Positions 42,457 through 51,458 of a stretch of DNA of 64,000 bases are shown piece by piece. The stretch covers positions 1-64,000 of the forward strand of contig CAIXUG010000064.1 in NCBI GenBank assembly GCA_903922605.1, in the 5' to 3' direction. Origin of the DNA: an uncultured Verrucomicrobiota bacterium. GTDB lineage: Bacteria > Verrucomicrobiota > Verrucomicrobiia > Limisphaerales > UBA9464. The notes beneath the pieces were generated by a model. The model searched no databases and was not told the origin of the DNA. It was given only the letters and a program-made list of their open reading frames with translations. The stretch's first letter is position 1, and every line of letters starts with the position of its first letter. A program made the translations under genes and the position numbers.

Positions 42457-43839
42457 ATGTCGCTGCTGATCAAAAACGGGGAAATCGTCACCGCCAGCTC
42501 GCGCTATGTGGCGGACATCTGGTGCGAAGGCGAGACCATCACGCGGATTGACCGCGACATCGCGCCGCCGCCGGGTGCGACGGTGATTGATGCCACCGGC
42601 AAGTTTGTCTTCCCCGGGTTCATCGATCCGCACACGCACATCTATCTGCCCTTCATGGGCACCTTTTCCAAGGACACCTACGAGACCGGCAGCAAGGCCG
42701 CGCTCGTCGGCGGCACCACCACGATCTTCGACATGTGTTGTCCGTCGCGGGCGGACGAACCCAGCGCCGGCTTCGCAACATGGACAGTGCAGAGCACGGG
42801 CAAATCCGCCTGCGATTACAGCTATCACATGGGTGTGACAAGGTTCGACGCCGGCACCGAAGCGCAGCTTCGGGAGATCGTCGCGGCGGGCGTCAGCTCC
42901 TTCAAAATCTTCCTCGCCTACAAGGGGGCCTTCGGGATCAGCGACGAGGAACTTTGGCGCACGCTCAAGCTGGCCAAACAGCTCGGGGTCATCGTCGCCG
43001 CGCATTGCGAAAACGAAACGCTCGTCGCCGAGCGCCAGAAGGAACTCCTCGCCGCCGGCAAGACCGGTCCCGGCCAGCACCACGAGAGCCGTCCGCCGCT
43101 CGTCGAGGCCGAAGGCGTCCACCACCTGATGACCTTCGCCGAACTGACCGGTGCGGCGACCTACATCGTCCACCTCAGTTGCGAGGAGGCCTTGCAGCAG
43201 GCGCTCGCCGCCCGCCGGCGGGGCGTGAACGTCGCGGTCGAGACGCTCATCCAGTACCTGCTGCTCGACAAAACCCTCGCCGAGCAGAATGGCTTCGACG
43301 CGGCGAAGTTCGTCATGTCGCCGCCCCTGCGCGATGCCCGCAACCAGTCCGTGCTCTGGCACGCGCTGAAGTCGGGTCTCATACAGACTGTCGCGACCGA
43401 CCACGCCCCCTTCGACTTCGCCAAACAGAAGCCGATGGGGCTCCATGATTTCACCAAGATTCCCAATGGCATTCCCGCTCTCGAGGACCGCGTGAATCTG
43501 CTCTACACCTACGGCATCCGCGCCGGAAAGCTCGACCTGCACACTTTCGTGGATGTCGCCAGCACCCAGGCCGCGAAGATTTTCGGCCTCTTCCCGCGCA
43601 AGGGCACCATCCAGCCCGGTAGCGACGCCGACCTGGTGGTGTTCGATCCCGACTGGCGCGGCACCATCTCCGCCGCGACGCAGATGATGAACGTGGACTA
43701 CAGCGCCTTCGAGGGCTGGAAATTGGAAGGCCGCCCGAGCGTCGTCACCGTCCGCGGCGAAGTCGCGGTCCAGGACGGGAAGTTCGTGGGCACGGTCGGC
43801 CGTGGAAAGTTTCTCAAACGCGAGCCGAAGTATTTTTAA
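42457..43839 (+). CDS. hydA: Dihydropyrimidinase (D-hydantoinase)
   Basis: 460 residues. Opens the ring of dihydrouracil or hydantoins to N-carbamoyl-beta-alanine-type products. All dinuclear-zinc ligands sit at the canonical positions: H59 and H61 (DPHTHIYL), carbamylated K150 (SSFKIFLAYKG), H183 (AAHCENE), H239 (IVHLSCEE) and D315 (VATDHAPFD). The start is ATG 42457. The next gene, an NCS1 permease, begins 16 bases downstream. Together with preA, the ureidopropionase-type hydrolase and the aminotransferase it completes reductive pyrimidine degradation. Confidence 0.96.
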   Translation: MSLLIKNGEIVTASSRYVADIWCEGETITRIDRDIAPPPGATVIDATGKFVFPGFIDPHTHIYLPFMGTFSKDTYETGSKAALVGGTTTIFDMCCPSRADEPSAGFATWTVQSTGKSACDYSYHMGVTRFDAGTEAQLREIVAAGVSSFKIFLAYKGAFGISDEELWRTLKLAKQLGVIVAAHCENETLVAERQKELLAAGKTGPGQHHESRPPLVEAEGVHHLMTFAELTGAATYIVHLSCEEALQQALAARRRGVNVAVETLIQYLLLDKTLAEQNGFDAAKFVMSPPLRDARNQSVLWHALKSGLIQTVATDHAPFDFAKQKPMGLHDFTKIPNGIPALEDRVNLLYTYGIRAGKLDLHTFVDVASTQAAKIFGLFPRKGTIQPGSDADLVVFDPDWRGTISAATQMMNVDYSAFEGWKLEGRPSVVTVRGEVAVQDGKFVGTVGRGKFLKREPKYF

Positions 43840-43855
43840 CCATCTCCTTCTTTTC

Positions 43856-45307
43856 ATGAGCGAAAACAGAGACCCGCGCCTTTACAACGAAGACCTTGCG
43901 CCCGTATCCCCCGCGCAAAGGACCTGGTCGCTCTGGAACTTCGCCGCACTGTGGGTCTCGATGGCGGCCTGCATCCCCACCTACATGCTCGCCTCGTCGC
44001 TCATCGGCGGTGGCATGAACTGGTGGCAGGCCGTGTTCACGATCTTCCTAGGCAATGCCATCTTGCTGGTGCCGATGATCCTGAATGCGCATGCCGGAAC
44101 GCGCTACGGCATCCCCTTCCCTGTCTACTGCCGCGCGGCCTTCGGCACGCTGGGAGCGAACGTCCCGGCGCTGCTCCGGGCGCTGGTGGCCTGCGGTTGG
44201 TTTGGCATCCAGGCCTGGATCGGCGGCGAGGCGATCCACAAGATTCTCGCCGTCTTCATCCCCGCACTCGCAACTGGCACGGCGATTCCCGGGCTGGGCA
44301 TCAGCCTCACGCAGCTGGTATGCTTCCTGTTCTTCTGGGGCGTGAACATGTGGGTGATCCATCGGGGCATCCATACCGTCCGCGTGCTGCTCAGCATCAA
44401 GGCCCCGCTGCTCGTCGCGCTTGGGCTCGTGCTGTTGTGGTGGGCCTATCATGCGGCCGGCGGATTCGGCCCGATCCTCTCGCAACCGTCGGCGTTCGAT
44501 CCCGGTCAGCCCAAGGCGGGCCAGTTCGCCGCTTACTTCTTTCCCGCGCTCACGGGCATGGTCGGTTTTTGGGCGACGCTTTCGCTGAACATCCCCGACT
44601 TCTCGCGCTACGCCCGCACACAGCGCGACCAGATCCTCGGCCAGACCATCGGCCTGCCCCCCACGATGGCCCTCTACTCGTTCATCGGCGTCGCAGTCAC
44701 GTCGGCCACAACGATCATCTATGGCCAGACCATCTGGGATCCGGTGGATGTGCTGACCCGCTTCCAGAATCCGGCTGTGCTGGTCATCGCCATGCTCGCA
44801 CTGTGCCTCGCAACGTTGGCGACCAACATCGCCGCCAACGTCGTCAGTCCGGCGAATGACTTCGCCAATCTCGCCCCGGGAATCATCTCGTTCCGCGTCG
44901 GCGGCTTCATCACGGGCATCATCGGCGTGCTGATGATGCCCTGGAAGCTCATCGCGGACCCGAACGGCTACATCTTCACCTGGCTCATCGGCTACAGCGC
45001 CTTGCTCGGCCCCATCGCCGGCATTCTTATTGCCGACTATTTTGTGCTGCGCCGCATGAAGCTCGACGTGGAGGCGCTCTACCAGTCCGACGGCGAATAT
45101 CGCTTCACCGGCGGTTTCAGTTTGGCCGCTATCGGAGCACTGGTTCTGGCCATCCTGCCGAATCTCCCCGGCTTTTTGGTGACAGTGAACCTGCTGTCCA
45201 AAGAGACGGTGCCCGCATTCCTAGTGGAGAGTTACCACTACGCCTGGTTCATCGGGTTCGCGGTCGCGTTTGCGGTCTATCTTCCGCTGCGGAAAATCAG
45301 GAACTGA
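43856..45307 (+). CDS. NCS1-family nucleobase/hydantoin permease
   Basis: 483 residues from ATG 43856, 16 bases after the dihydropyrimidinase. About twelve transmembrane helices; the N-terminal [15 protein letters not shown] and [20 protein letters not shown] are typical of the Mhp1/PucI/CodB family of sodium- or proton-driven importers for uracil, cytosine, allantoin or hydantoins. The block [20 protein letters not shown] is the family's inner-core motif. Its place in the operon suggests it brings the substrate of dihydropyrimidinase or PreA into the cell. Confidence 0.92.
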   Translation: MSENRDPRLYNEDLAPVSPAQRTWSLWNFAALWVSMAACIPTYMLASSLIGGGMNWWQAVFTIFLGNAILLVPMILNAHAGTRYGIPFPVYCRAAFGTLGANVPALLRALVACGWFGIQAWIGGEAIHKILAVFIPALATGTAIPGLGISLTQLVCFLFFWGVNMWVIHRGIHTVRVLLSIKAPLLVALGLVLLWWAYHAAGGFGPILSQPSAFDPGQPKAGQFAAYFFPALTGMVGFWATLSLNIPDFSRYARTQRDQILGQTIGLPPTMALYSFIGVAVTSATTIIYGQTIWDPVDVLTRFQNPAVLVIAMLALCLATLATNIAANVVSPANDFANLAPGIISFRVGGFITGIIGVLMMPWKLIADPNGYIFTWLIGYSALLGPIAGILIADYFVLRRMKLDVEALYQSDGEYRFTGGFSLAAIGALVLAILPNLPGFLVTVNLLSKETVPAFLVESYHYAWFIGFAVAFAVYLPLRKIRN

Positions 45308-45313
45308 GACCGC

Positions 45314-45667
45314 ATGTTTGCCATGCTGCTGATCGGCTCGGTGTGGATATTTCACGGCTTGTACAGCAAGCTGCTCAACGGGATTCCGCGCCACCGGATG
45401 ATCGTGGATCGGATCCTGGGAAAGCGTTTCGGATTCTTGGCCACGAAATTCGTCGGCGGCGCCGAGGTGCTGCTCGGCATCTGGGTGTTCACGGGTTGGC
45501 AGCCGGTCATCTGCGCAGGCCTTCAGACGCTTGCGATCGTGAGCATGAACACACTCGAAATCCTGCTCGCGCGAGACCTGCTTATTTCCGCCGCCGGAAT
45601 GGTATTCCTGAATGCCGGCTTTCTGCTGTTCATCTGGCACTGGGCCTTGGCGGCGCAAAACTCCTGA
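45314..45667 (+). CDS. DoxX-like small membrane protein
   Basis: 117 residues with four predicted transmembrane helices ([20 protein letters not shown] start, then [28 protein letters not shown] and [18 protein letters not shown]). It resembles the DoxX-like family of small quinone-associated or uncharacterised membrane proteins. It follows the NCS1 permease by 6 bases, so it is in the same operon; any accessory role in transport is inference. Confidence 0.7.
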   Translation: MFAMLLIGSVWIFHGLYSKLLNGIPRHRMIVDRILGKRFGFLATKFVGGAEVLLGIWVFTGWQPVICAGLQTLAIVSMNTLEILLARDLLISAAGMVFLNAGFLLFIWHWALAAQNS

Positions 45668-45744
45668 GTTTTGAGGCCAATTCTTCTCAGTCCCGGCCGC
45701 CTCACGCTTGCGAAGCGGTGAGGTTGTCCCCTTTCATTCTTTGC

Positions 45745-47088
45745 ATGGCGAGCAACCCGCAGCTACCTCCCTTCGGTCACACGCCCGCACCCTACACCGG
45801 CCCGTCCGCCGAGGAGGTGCTGGCGCTGCGCAAGGAGTTCCTCTCCCCTGCCATCTTCCACTATTACAAGCAGCCGCTGATGATTGTGGAGGGACGCGGC
45901 CAGTATCTCTTCGACGAAAAGGGACGGCGCTACCTCGACGGCTTCGCCGGCATTGTCACCGTGAGCGTCGGTCACTGCCATCCCCACGTCGTGGCGGCCG
46001 CGCAGCGGCAGTCAGCCCTGCTCCAGCACACCACCACGATCTACCTGCACCCGAACATCGCCGAATACGCACGAGCGCTTGCCGCCAAGATGCCCGGCGA
46101 CCTCAAGGTCGTTTACTTCACCAACTCCGGGTCCGAGGCCAATGATCTGGCGCTGCTCATGGCGCGCGCCTATACCGGCAATTACGACGTCATCGCGCTG
46201 CGCAACGGCTATCACGGCGGCGGCCAGGCCACGATGGGGCTCACCTCGCAGAGTACCTGGAAGTTCAACGTGCCACATTCCTTCGGCGTGCAGCACGCAC
46301 AGATGCCCGACACCTACCGCGGCCACTGGGGCCGGGACGACCCCGAGGCCGGCCGCAAGTACGCCGACGACGTGCAGAGCCTCATCCAGTGCGGCACCTC
46401 GGGCCAGGTCGCCGGCTTCATCGCCGAGAGCATCCAGGGCGTCGGCGGCGCGGTGGTGTATCCGGACGGCTACCTGCAGCACGCCTACGGGCACATCCGG
46501 GCGGCCGGCGGCATCTGCATTGCCGACGAGGTGCAATCGGGCTTCGGCCGCACCGGCACGCACTTCTGGGGCTTCGAGACCCAGGGCGTCATTCCCGACA
46601 TCGTCACGATGGCCAAGGGCATCGGCAACGGCTGCCCGCTCGCCGCCGTGGTCACCACGCCGACGATCGCGCAGGGGCTCATGGGCCGCATCCACTTCAA
46701 CACCTTCGGCGGCAATCCGGTTGTCACCGCGCAGGGCAAGGCCGTGCTGGAAGTGATCGAGCGCGAGGGCCTGCAGGCGAATTCGTTGCGGGTTGGCCAT
46801 CACCTCAAGGCCGGCCTTACCAAGCTCGCGGGCAGGCACTCGCTCATCGGCGAGGTGCGCGGACTCGGACTTATGCTCGGGGTGGAAATGGTGAAGGACA
46901 GCGCGACGAAAGTGCCCGCTAAGGAAGAATGCACCGCCGTCTTCGAGAAGTGCCGCGAACTCGGCCTGCTCATCGGCAAAGGCGGCCTGCACGGCAACAC
47001 CCTCCGCATCAAGCCCCCCCTGTGCCTCACCCTCGCCGACGCCGACTTCCTGCTCGAGGTCTTGGACCTCGCCTTGAAGTCGGTCTGA
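45745..47088 (+). CDS. Class III aminotransferase (AGXT2 / beta-alanine type)
   Basis: 447 residues from ATG 45745. PLP-dependent fold type I, class [62 protein letters not shown], and the Schiff-base lysine in [16 protein letters not shown]. Closest in style to AGXT2, which transfers amino groups from alanine, beta-aminoisobutyrate and beta-alanine to glyoxylate or pyruvate. In this operon the natural job is to convert beta-alanine, the product of uracil breakdown, to malonate semialdehyde. Substrate is inferred from context. Confidence 0.9.
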   Translation: MASNPQLPPFGHTPAPYTGPSAEEVLALRKEFLSPAIFHYYKQPLMIVEGRGQYLFDEKGRRYLDGFAGIVTVSVGHCHPHVVAAAQRQSALLQHTTTIYLHPNIAEYARALAAKMPGDLKVVYFTNSGSEANDLALLMARAYTGNYDVIALRNGYHGGGQATMGLTSQSTWKFNVPHSFGVQHAQMPDTYRGHWGRDDPEAGRKYADDVQSLIQCGTSGQVAGFIAESIQGVGGAVVYPDGYLQHAYGHIRAAGGICIADEVQSGFGRTGTHFWGFETQGVIPDIVTMAKGIGNGCPLAAVVTTPTIAQGLMGRIHFNTFGGNPVVTAQGKAVLEVIEREGLQANSLRVGHHLKAGLTKLAGRHSLIGEVRGLGLMLGVEMVKDSATKVPAKEECTAVFEKCRELGLLIGKGGLHGNTLRIKPPLCLTLADADFLLEVLDLALKSV

Positions 47089-47178
47089 GAGGTGTGCCGA
47101 GTGCCAGCGCCGCAATGCACAATGGAGGGGGAGCGCAACCATCGCGCTCAACCCGGAGCCGCCGAGCGCACCGATTTT

Positions 47179-47344
47179 TCATTAACACCGGGTTTCAACC
47201 CGGTGCCCAGCCACCTCGCGAAGGAAAACCGTTTCCAACGGTTTTGGCCACGGAGTTCACCGGGCTGATTCGGGCAGAAAACCGTTGGAAACGGTTGCTG
47301 CCGCATGGGGGCCGAGACACCCGGTTGAAACCGGGTGTTAATGA
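47179..47344. mobile_element. MITE-like element with 27-bp terminal inverted repeats
   Basis: A 166-base unit whose left end TCATTAACACCGGGTTTCAA... (47179-47205) is matched, inverted and with few mismatches, by the right end at 47318-47344 (ending GTGTTAATGA). A second inverted pair lies inside: AAAACCGTTTCCAACGGTTTT at 47225-47245 and AGAAAACCGTTGGAAACGG at 47277-47295. No coding capacity. It fills most of the 312-base convergent gap; the flanks on either side hold nothing recognisable. Confidence 0.7.
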
Positions 47345-47400
47345 GAAGCTCTTGCCAATGCAGTCAAATCTGGGTGTCGGTCACAAAAACAACTGCCCCG

Positions 47401-48186
47401 CTATCTCGTTGTCGCCGCTGCCGGTTCCGCCAACAACCCCGCAAACGGCAACCCGCTCGCATCCGGCGGCGCCGCCTCCAACCCGAGCGCACCGCTCCAC
47501 CACCCATACGCAGCCTCGCCCTCCCTCAACGGCGCGTTCAGGCGATCCCTCACCGCCCCCAGCAGCGCGCCCAGCTCCGCTTCCGTGGGGAACGCATTAT
47601 AATACCCCGTTTCCAGCCCCAGGCGCCGGGCCCAGCCGCCCGCCCGGGAAGGTTCGTCGCGGGCGAGCAATTGCAGCACGCACGTCCGGGCGAGCTGCCG
47701 GAGAAACCACACATCGATCAGCTCGAACTCGCCATCCGCCGCGAACTTCTGCTGCGCGCCAAACACGACGTGCTTCTGCGCGAAGGTGAAGACGCACATG
47801 CCCAGCCCCGTCCACGAGCGCAGCGTGTCCGCCACCGTCACGTCGCCGCCGGTGTTCTGCCCGCCAGCCGTGGCAAAGGCGGTCCCGAGTTTGCCCCAGA
47901 GCTGAAGCCCGGCACCCAGTTCCAGAAACCGCCGTACAAACCACGGCGAACCCTGCGCATAGGTCGGCGATGCGAGCACCAGCAGATCGGCCGTCGAGAG
48001 CAGCTCATGCACGCGCGACGTTGAGGTGATGGCCGGCAGGGCCCAGACCAGTTCCACAGCGATGTCCACGCCGGCTTCGTTCACCGCTTCCCGCGCGAAC
48101 CAGACGAACGCCAGCGACGCACGATGGCTGTCATGCCGACCGGTCGCCGAGCTGGGCGAGAAGTGGAGAAGACGGAGAATGCGCAT
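47401..48186 (-). CDS. Flavodoxin-fold NAD(P)H oxidoreductase-like protein
   Basis: 261 residues from ATG 48186. The N-terminal part has the flavodoxin-like strand MRILRLLHFSPSSATGRHD and ADLLVLASPTYAQGSPWFV, with GTAFATAGGQNTGGDVTV forming the flavin-loop region, as in NADPH-dependent FMN reductases. The C-terminal ~80 residues are Ala/Gly/Leu-rich helix with no clear match. Last gene of the ABC-importer operon. It might supply reduced flavin to an enzyme of the pathway; this is a guess from position. Confidence 0.68.
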   Translation of the reverse strand: MRILRLLHFSPSSATGRHDSHRASLAFVWFAREAVNEAGVDIAVELVWALPAITSTSRVHELLSTADLLVLASPTYAQGSPWFVRRFLELGAGLQLWGKLGTAFATAGGQNTGGDVTVADTLRSWTGLGMCVFTFAQKHVVFGAQQKFAADGEFELIDVWFLRQLARTCVLQLLARDEPSRAGGWARRLGLETGYYNAFPTEAELGALLGAVRDRLNAPLREGEAAYGWWSGALGLEAAPPDASGLPFAGLLAEPAAATTR

Positions 48187-48205
48187 GGGTTGCGACCAGG
48201 GCGGA

Positions 48206-49705
48206 TCACCGCAACTGGTATTCAAAAGGCACAAAATACATGTGCATTCCCCCCGGCGGCCAGCGCCAGCGGCGCTTCACATGTTTGACGGTTTCCCTGA
48301 CGATTTCGAACTTCAGCGACTTTTGTGAAGCCTCCACCAGCAGCGGCACACCATCCGTCCCGACCGTGACGAGGAGCGTGAATGATCCGTTCTCACCAAT
48401 CCTTAGCGCACTGGTAGGATAGGCGGGGGGCGGAAAAATGCCGCCCTGGCTGCGATACTGGTCCAGGACCGTGAGTTTACCAGCCAGCAAGGCTCGAAAC
48501 TCAAAGGGCGCCTCCACGTCATGAGCCGGTCCCGGTGGCCAGACCCACGCATAGCGGACCATGTCGCGACAGGCTGAATCCAGCCTAGCGAAGCCGGAGC
48601 TGCCGGTCACCTCGACCTGATCGGCCAGGCCATCGGCGCCCACGCTGATCCGCAGCCTGACTTCGCCCGCTTCGCCGTGAAGTTGGGATTTCCATGGATA
48701 ATCGGGTGCGGGCTGGCAGAGGGAAGCCGTCGGCTTGAAACCGCTGATCGGGCCATCCAGCAACTCACACACGGAAACAACCTGCGGCAACAGGCCCGCC
48801 CGGAAGGTTCTCTGCCCGATCCGACCCCAGGCGGCGGGATCGGGCGGCCTGAAACCCACCCCCCAATCAGAAGCATCCGGCTCCCTCGCCAGTTGCAACA
48901 CCCGCCGCAGGGAGGCGCGCTGATAGGCCGGATCAAATCCGGGCGCATAGCGTTTGATCACCAAACCGGCCGCCCCATCCGGGTCCAGGACCACTTCGCG
49001 CCAGCCCTGCCCCGACGCCGCAAGGAACCGTTCGACCGTCCGACGGTCGCGCTGGAGAAATTCCTCAGAAATGAAATAGGCCTGCGAAAAGGCCTGATAA
49101 CCCTGCTCATCAAACCGCAGGACGTTGATGGCCTTACCGGCCAGCTCCAGTTTTACTGCCTCGTCAATCGTGTAACCCTGCACCGCGTCGCATCCGCTTT
49201 CCAGCAGTGGCGTGAGATCCGCCTCCTGCTCGACCACGGTCAGTTGGTTGGTCGAAAGGCCATTGTTGGCCAACAGCAGCTCCAACGCCTTCCGTCCGTC
49301 GGGGTGGATGGCAATCTTCTTGCCCACCAGGTTCCTGGGACTCGTCAGGCCTCGCTCCTTGAAACTGAGCAGCGCCATTGGGCTCCCTTGGAACATCTGG
49401 CCGATGACCTTGATGGGGTGGCCCTTCGCCCGGGCCGCCAGCAACACGCTGCTTTCCGCACAGCCAATCCAGTTCGTGCCAGCGACGACACGCTCGACCA
49501 CCTTCATTTCCGGGTCCACCGGCAGAATGGTCACATCGAGCCCCAGGTCCCGGTAATAGCCCTTCTCCTTGGCCACCAGGATGCCGGCAAACTGGACGTT
49601 GAACTTCCAGTCTAGCTGGAAGGTGACCGGCGTCAGCTTTTCGGCGACTAATGACCAGCTGAATGAGCAGAGGCAGGCGAGCAGGAATGGCAGGCGCGGG
49701 TTCAT
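48206..49705 (-). CDS. NMT1/THI5-type binding protein fused to two TonB C-terminal domains
   Basis: 499 residues. Signal peptide 1-21 (cleaved after SLVA), then an NMT1/THI5-like periplasmic binding domain (~25-325: TFQLDWKFNVQFAGILVAKE, NLVGKKIAIHPDGRKAL, TIDEAVKLELAG). The end is two TonB C-terminal-like domains: 331-405 (PDYPWKSQLHGEAGEVRLRI, SSGFARLDSACRDM, YAWVWPPG) and 424-499 (PPAYPTSALRIGENGSFTLL, VKRRWRWPPG). No inner-membrane anchor is seen besides the signal peptide. The operon provides a permease and an ATPase, and a TonB-dependent receptor is encoded 10 kb away. It may bind both the receptor and the permease. Overlaps DUF3891 by ATGA. Confidence 0.85.
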   Translation of the reverse strand: MNPRLPFLLACLCSFSWSLVAEKLTPVTFQLDWKFNVQFAGILVAKEKGYYRDLGLDVTILPVDPEMKVVERVVAGTNWIGCAESSVLLAARAKGHPIKVIGQMFQGSPMALLSFKERGLTSPRNLVGKKIAIHPDGRKALELLLANNGLSTNQLTVVEQEADLTPLLESGCDAVQGYTIDEAVKLELAGKAINVLRFDEQGYQAFSQAYFISEEFLQRDRRTVERFLAASGQGWREVVLDPDGAAGLVIKRYAPGFDPAYQRASLRRVLQLAREPDASDWGVGFRPPDPAAWGRIGQRTFRAGLLPQVVSVCELLDGPISGFKPTASLCQPAPDYPWKSQLHGEAGEVRLRISVGADGLADQVEVTGSSGFARLDSACRDMVRYAWVWPPGPAHDVEAPFEFRALLAGKLTVLDQYRSQGGIFPPPAYPTSALRIGENGSFTLLVTVGTDGVPLLVEASQKSLKFEIVRETVKHVKRRWRWPPGGMHMYFVPFEYQLR

Positions 49706-50523
49706 GCGACGAGTTCCACCGCGAGGGTCTCGATCGGGGCGGCCCGATACCTGGCCTGGAGTTCACCCGCGCTGTCAAACGTGTCACCACTCACCCGTCG
49801 TCCTTTGATGCGGAAGCTCAACTTTGTTTCCGCAAATGGCCAAGGCATCAATTGGAACGTTCGCGGGGCCACACGGCGTACCTGCACTTCACTCGTGCCG
49901 CCGTCAAGGAGCGGCAGCGGGTGGAGCAGGCTCGCCGGGCCGTCAAAGTCTACGCAGGAAAGCAGACTCAGGTTGTCGCACGCCTGGAGCAGCCGGAAAT
50001 GTTCGGTGAGCCGTTCCATCGACAGGTCCTCGTCCCGGAAGCGGCCCGTGTCCGCCGCGGCGGCGCGGAGCTCGAGCTGGCGCTGCTGCTGCCGGGCGAT
50101 GAAGCCGTCGAGCAGCGGCAGCTCCGCCGGCCGGATGGTGCTGCGATCCGCTCGCGCCGCGAGCAGGTTCGCGGTGTGCATCGAGACCAGGATGGCGGCG
50201 TACGGATTGTCCGCCGCCACCAGTTCCATCGCGTTCCCGCGCACGCCGAGGTAATCGGCCAGATCAATCTCCTCGAAGGCGGTGTACTTGCCCACGAGAT
50301 CGGCCCCAAAGGCGCTCGGCTTGCCCGCCCGCGTGATGAGCGGTGCGGCGTCCCGCACAGCCCAGCCATCGTCATGCCGGCGGATGCCCTCGAGCACGTC
50401 CGGGCGCGGCTCGGGCGGACGGAAGCGTTCGTTGCCCCACGCGGCGGCGAACTCGCCCGCAAGCACGGCGTGGTCAGGATGGCGGATGAGGAACCAGCCT
50501 TCGGGAGTTTTTTGGCGGAGCAT
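49702..50523 (-). CDS. DUF3891 family protein
   Basis: 273 residues with HD-like features: DHAVLAGEFAAAWGNERF near the start, EGIRRHDDGWAVRDA and LVSMHTANLLAARAD later. His and Asp clusters suggest metal-dependent hydrolase activity. The family is uncharacterised. It is embedded in the importer operon and overlaps the binding protein as ATGA, so a role in processing the imported compound is likely but unproven. Confidence 0.78.
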   Translation of the reverse strand: MLRQKTPEGWFLIRHPDHAVLAGEFAAAWGNERFRPPEPRPDVLEGIRRHDDGWAVRDAAPLITRAGKPSAFGADLVGKYTAFEEIDLADYLGVRGNAMELVAADNPYAAILVSMHTANLLAARADRSTIRPAELPLLDGFIARQQQRQLELRAAAADTGRFRDEDLSMERLTEHFRLLQACDNLSLLSCVDFDGPASLLHPLPLLDGGTSEVQVRRVAPRTFQLMPWPFAETKLSFRIKGRRVSGDTFDSAGELQARYRAAPIETLAVELVA

Positions 50524-50534
50524 TTTAAGAGAGT

Positions 50535-50632
50535 GATCAGTAATCAGTAATCAGTAATCAGTCGGACTGAGATAGCTCCCGGTGCTTGCGTCTGTCTCAC
50601 TGATAACTGATTTACTGATCACTGATTCACTG
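50535..50632. repeat. CAGTAAT tandem repeat facing an inverted copy
   Basis: The left arm (50535-50562) is GAT followed by three 7-base CAGTAAT units and a final CAGT. The right arm (50599-50632) has ACTGATAACTGATTTACTGA and further ACTGATT units in inverted sense. The two arms can form a long imperfect hairpin between DUF3891 and the permease gene. Seven- to eight-base periodicity argues for a slippage-prone dispersed repeat, not a CRISPR. Confidence 0.65.
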
Positions 50633-50634
50633 GG

Positions 50635-51426
50635 TTATTCGGCTTCCGGCTTCATGGCGGCCTCGTGCCACTGGTGCAGGAACAGCCACTCGAAGAAAAT
50701 CACGATGAAGAAAAAAAGAAAGCCCAGCGCGCTGGCCGTGAGCACCAGCGCAAAAAGGTAGTCGGTCTGGAGCTGGCTGTTGGCGTAGGTGATCGAGTAG
50801 CCCAGCCCGCCCTGCCCCACCGCGTTCGAGCTCGCGAAGAACTCACCCGTGATGGCGCCAATGACCGAGATGCCGGCCGAGATACGAAGGCCCACGAAGA
50901 GATTCGGCACTGCGTGCGGGAAGCGGAGCTTCAGCAGCACCTGCGCCCGTGACGCATTCGACATGGTAAACAGGTCCACCAGGTTCTTGGGCACGGTAAT
51001 CAGTCCCTGCGTCGTGTTGGCGATGATGGGGAACAGGCAGATGATGAAGGCCACGAGCATGACCGAGCGCAGTCCGGAGCCGAACCACATGAGGATGAGC
51101 GGCGCAACGGCGACGATCGGCACCGTCTGCAACAGGATGGTGTAGGGAAAGAACGATCGGCGGATGACCGGTGACTGGGCAAAGAAGAACGCGATGATGA
51201 CACCCACCATAATGCTCATAGCGTAGCCCCCGGCAGCTTCCAACGCGGTGATGCGAAAAGCGTTGATCAGGCTCTCGTGCCGTTCGATGACCGCCGCCCA
51301 CACCGCCGGCGGTGCGGGCAGGATGTAACCCGGGATCTTGAAGGCAACGCACGCGCCCTGCCAAAGCGCCAGCACAGCCAGCAGGACACCCAGAGGCCAG
51401 CCGGCGGATCGAAGTAGCTTTTTCAT
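50635..51426 (-). CDS. ABC importer permease (SsuC/ThiX type)
   Basis: 263 residues with about six transmembrane helices. The EAA loop that docks on the ATPase reads NASRAQVLLKLRFPHAVPNL with the conserved G nearby (VGLRISAGISVIGAI). Family members move sulfonates, nitrate, taurine or thiamin precursors such as HMP. Partnered with the ATPase upstream and the NMT1-TonB binding protein downstream. The ligand is probably a pyrimidine-like or amide compound, from context. Confidence 0.9.
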   Translation of the reverse strand: MKKLLRSAGWPLGVLLAVLALWQGACVAFKIPGYILPAPPAVWAAVIERHESLINAFRITALEAAGGYAMSIMVGVIIAFFFAQSPVIRRSFFPYTILLQTVPIVAVAPLILMWFGSGLRSVMLVAFIICLFPIIANTTQGLITVPKNLVDLFTMSNASRAQVLLKLRFPHAVPNLFVGLRISAGISVIGAITGEFFASSNAVGQGGLGYSITYANSQLQTDYLFALVLTASALGFLFFFIVIFFEWLFLHQWHEAAMKPEAE

Positions 51427-51458
51427 GGCCGAAAATCGTGGGTGGGAGGACTGGTGTT

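Noticed and set aside
45343-45744. N-terminal extension of the class III aminotransferase
   Set aside because: The upstream in-frame codons overlap the DoxX-like gene and encode Arg-rich shadow sequence; the family N-terminus begins at ATG 45745.
48206-49705. Reading the TonB-domain fusion as a true energy transducer
   Set aside because: There is no N-terminal membrane anchor after signal cleavage, no Pro-rich spacer and no exbB/exbD in the window, so direct use of the proton motive force is not supported.
50535-50632. Possible CRISPR array from regularly spaced CAGTAAT units
   Set aside because: Units are 7-8 bases with no spacers, the arms are inverted to each other and no cas gene is present.
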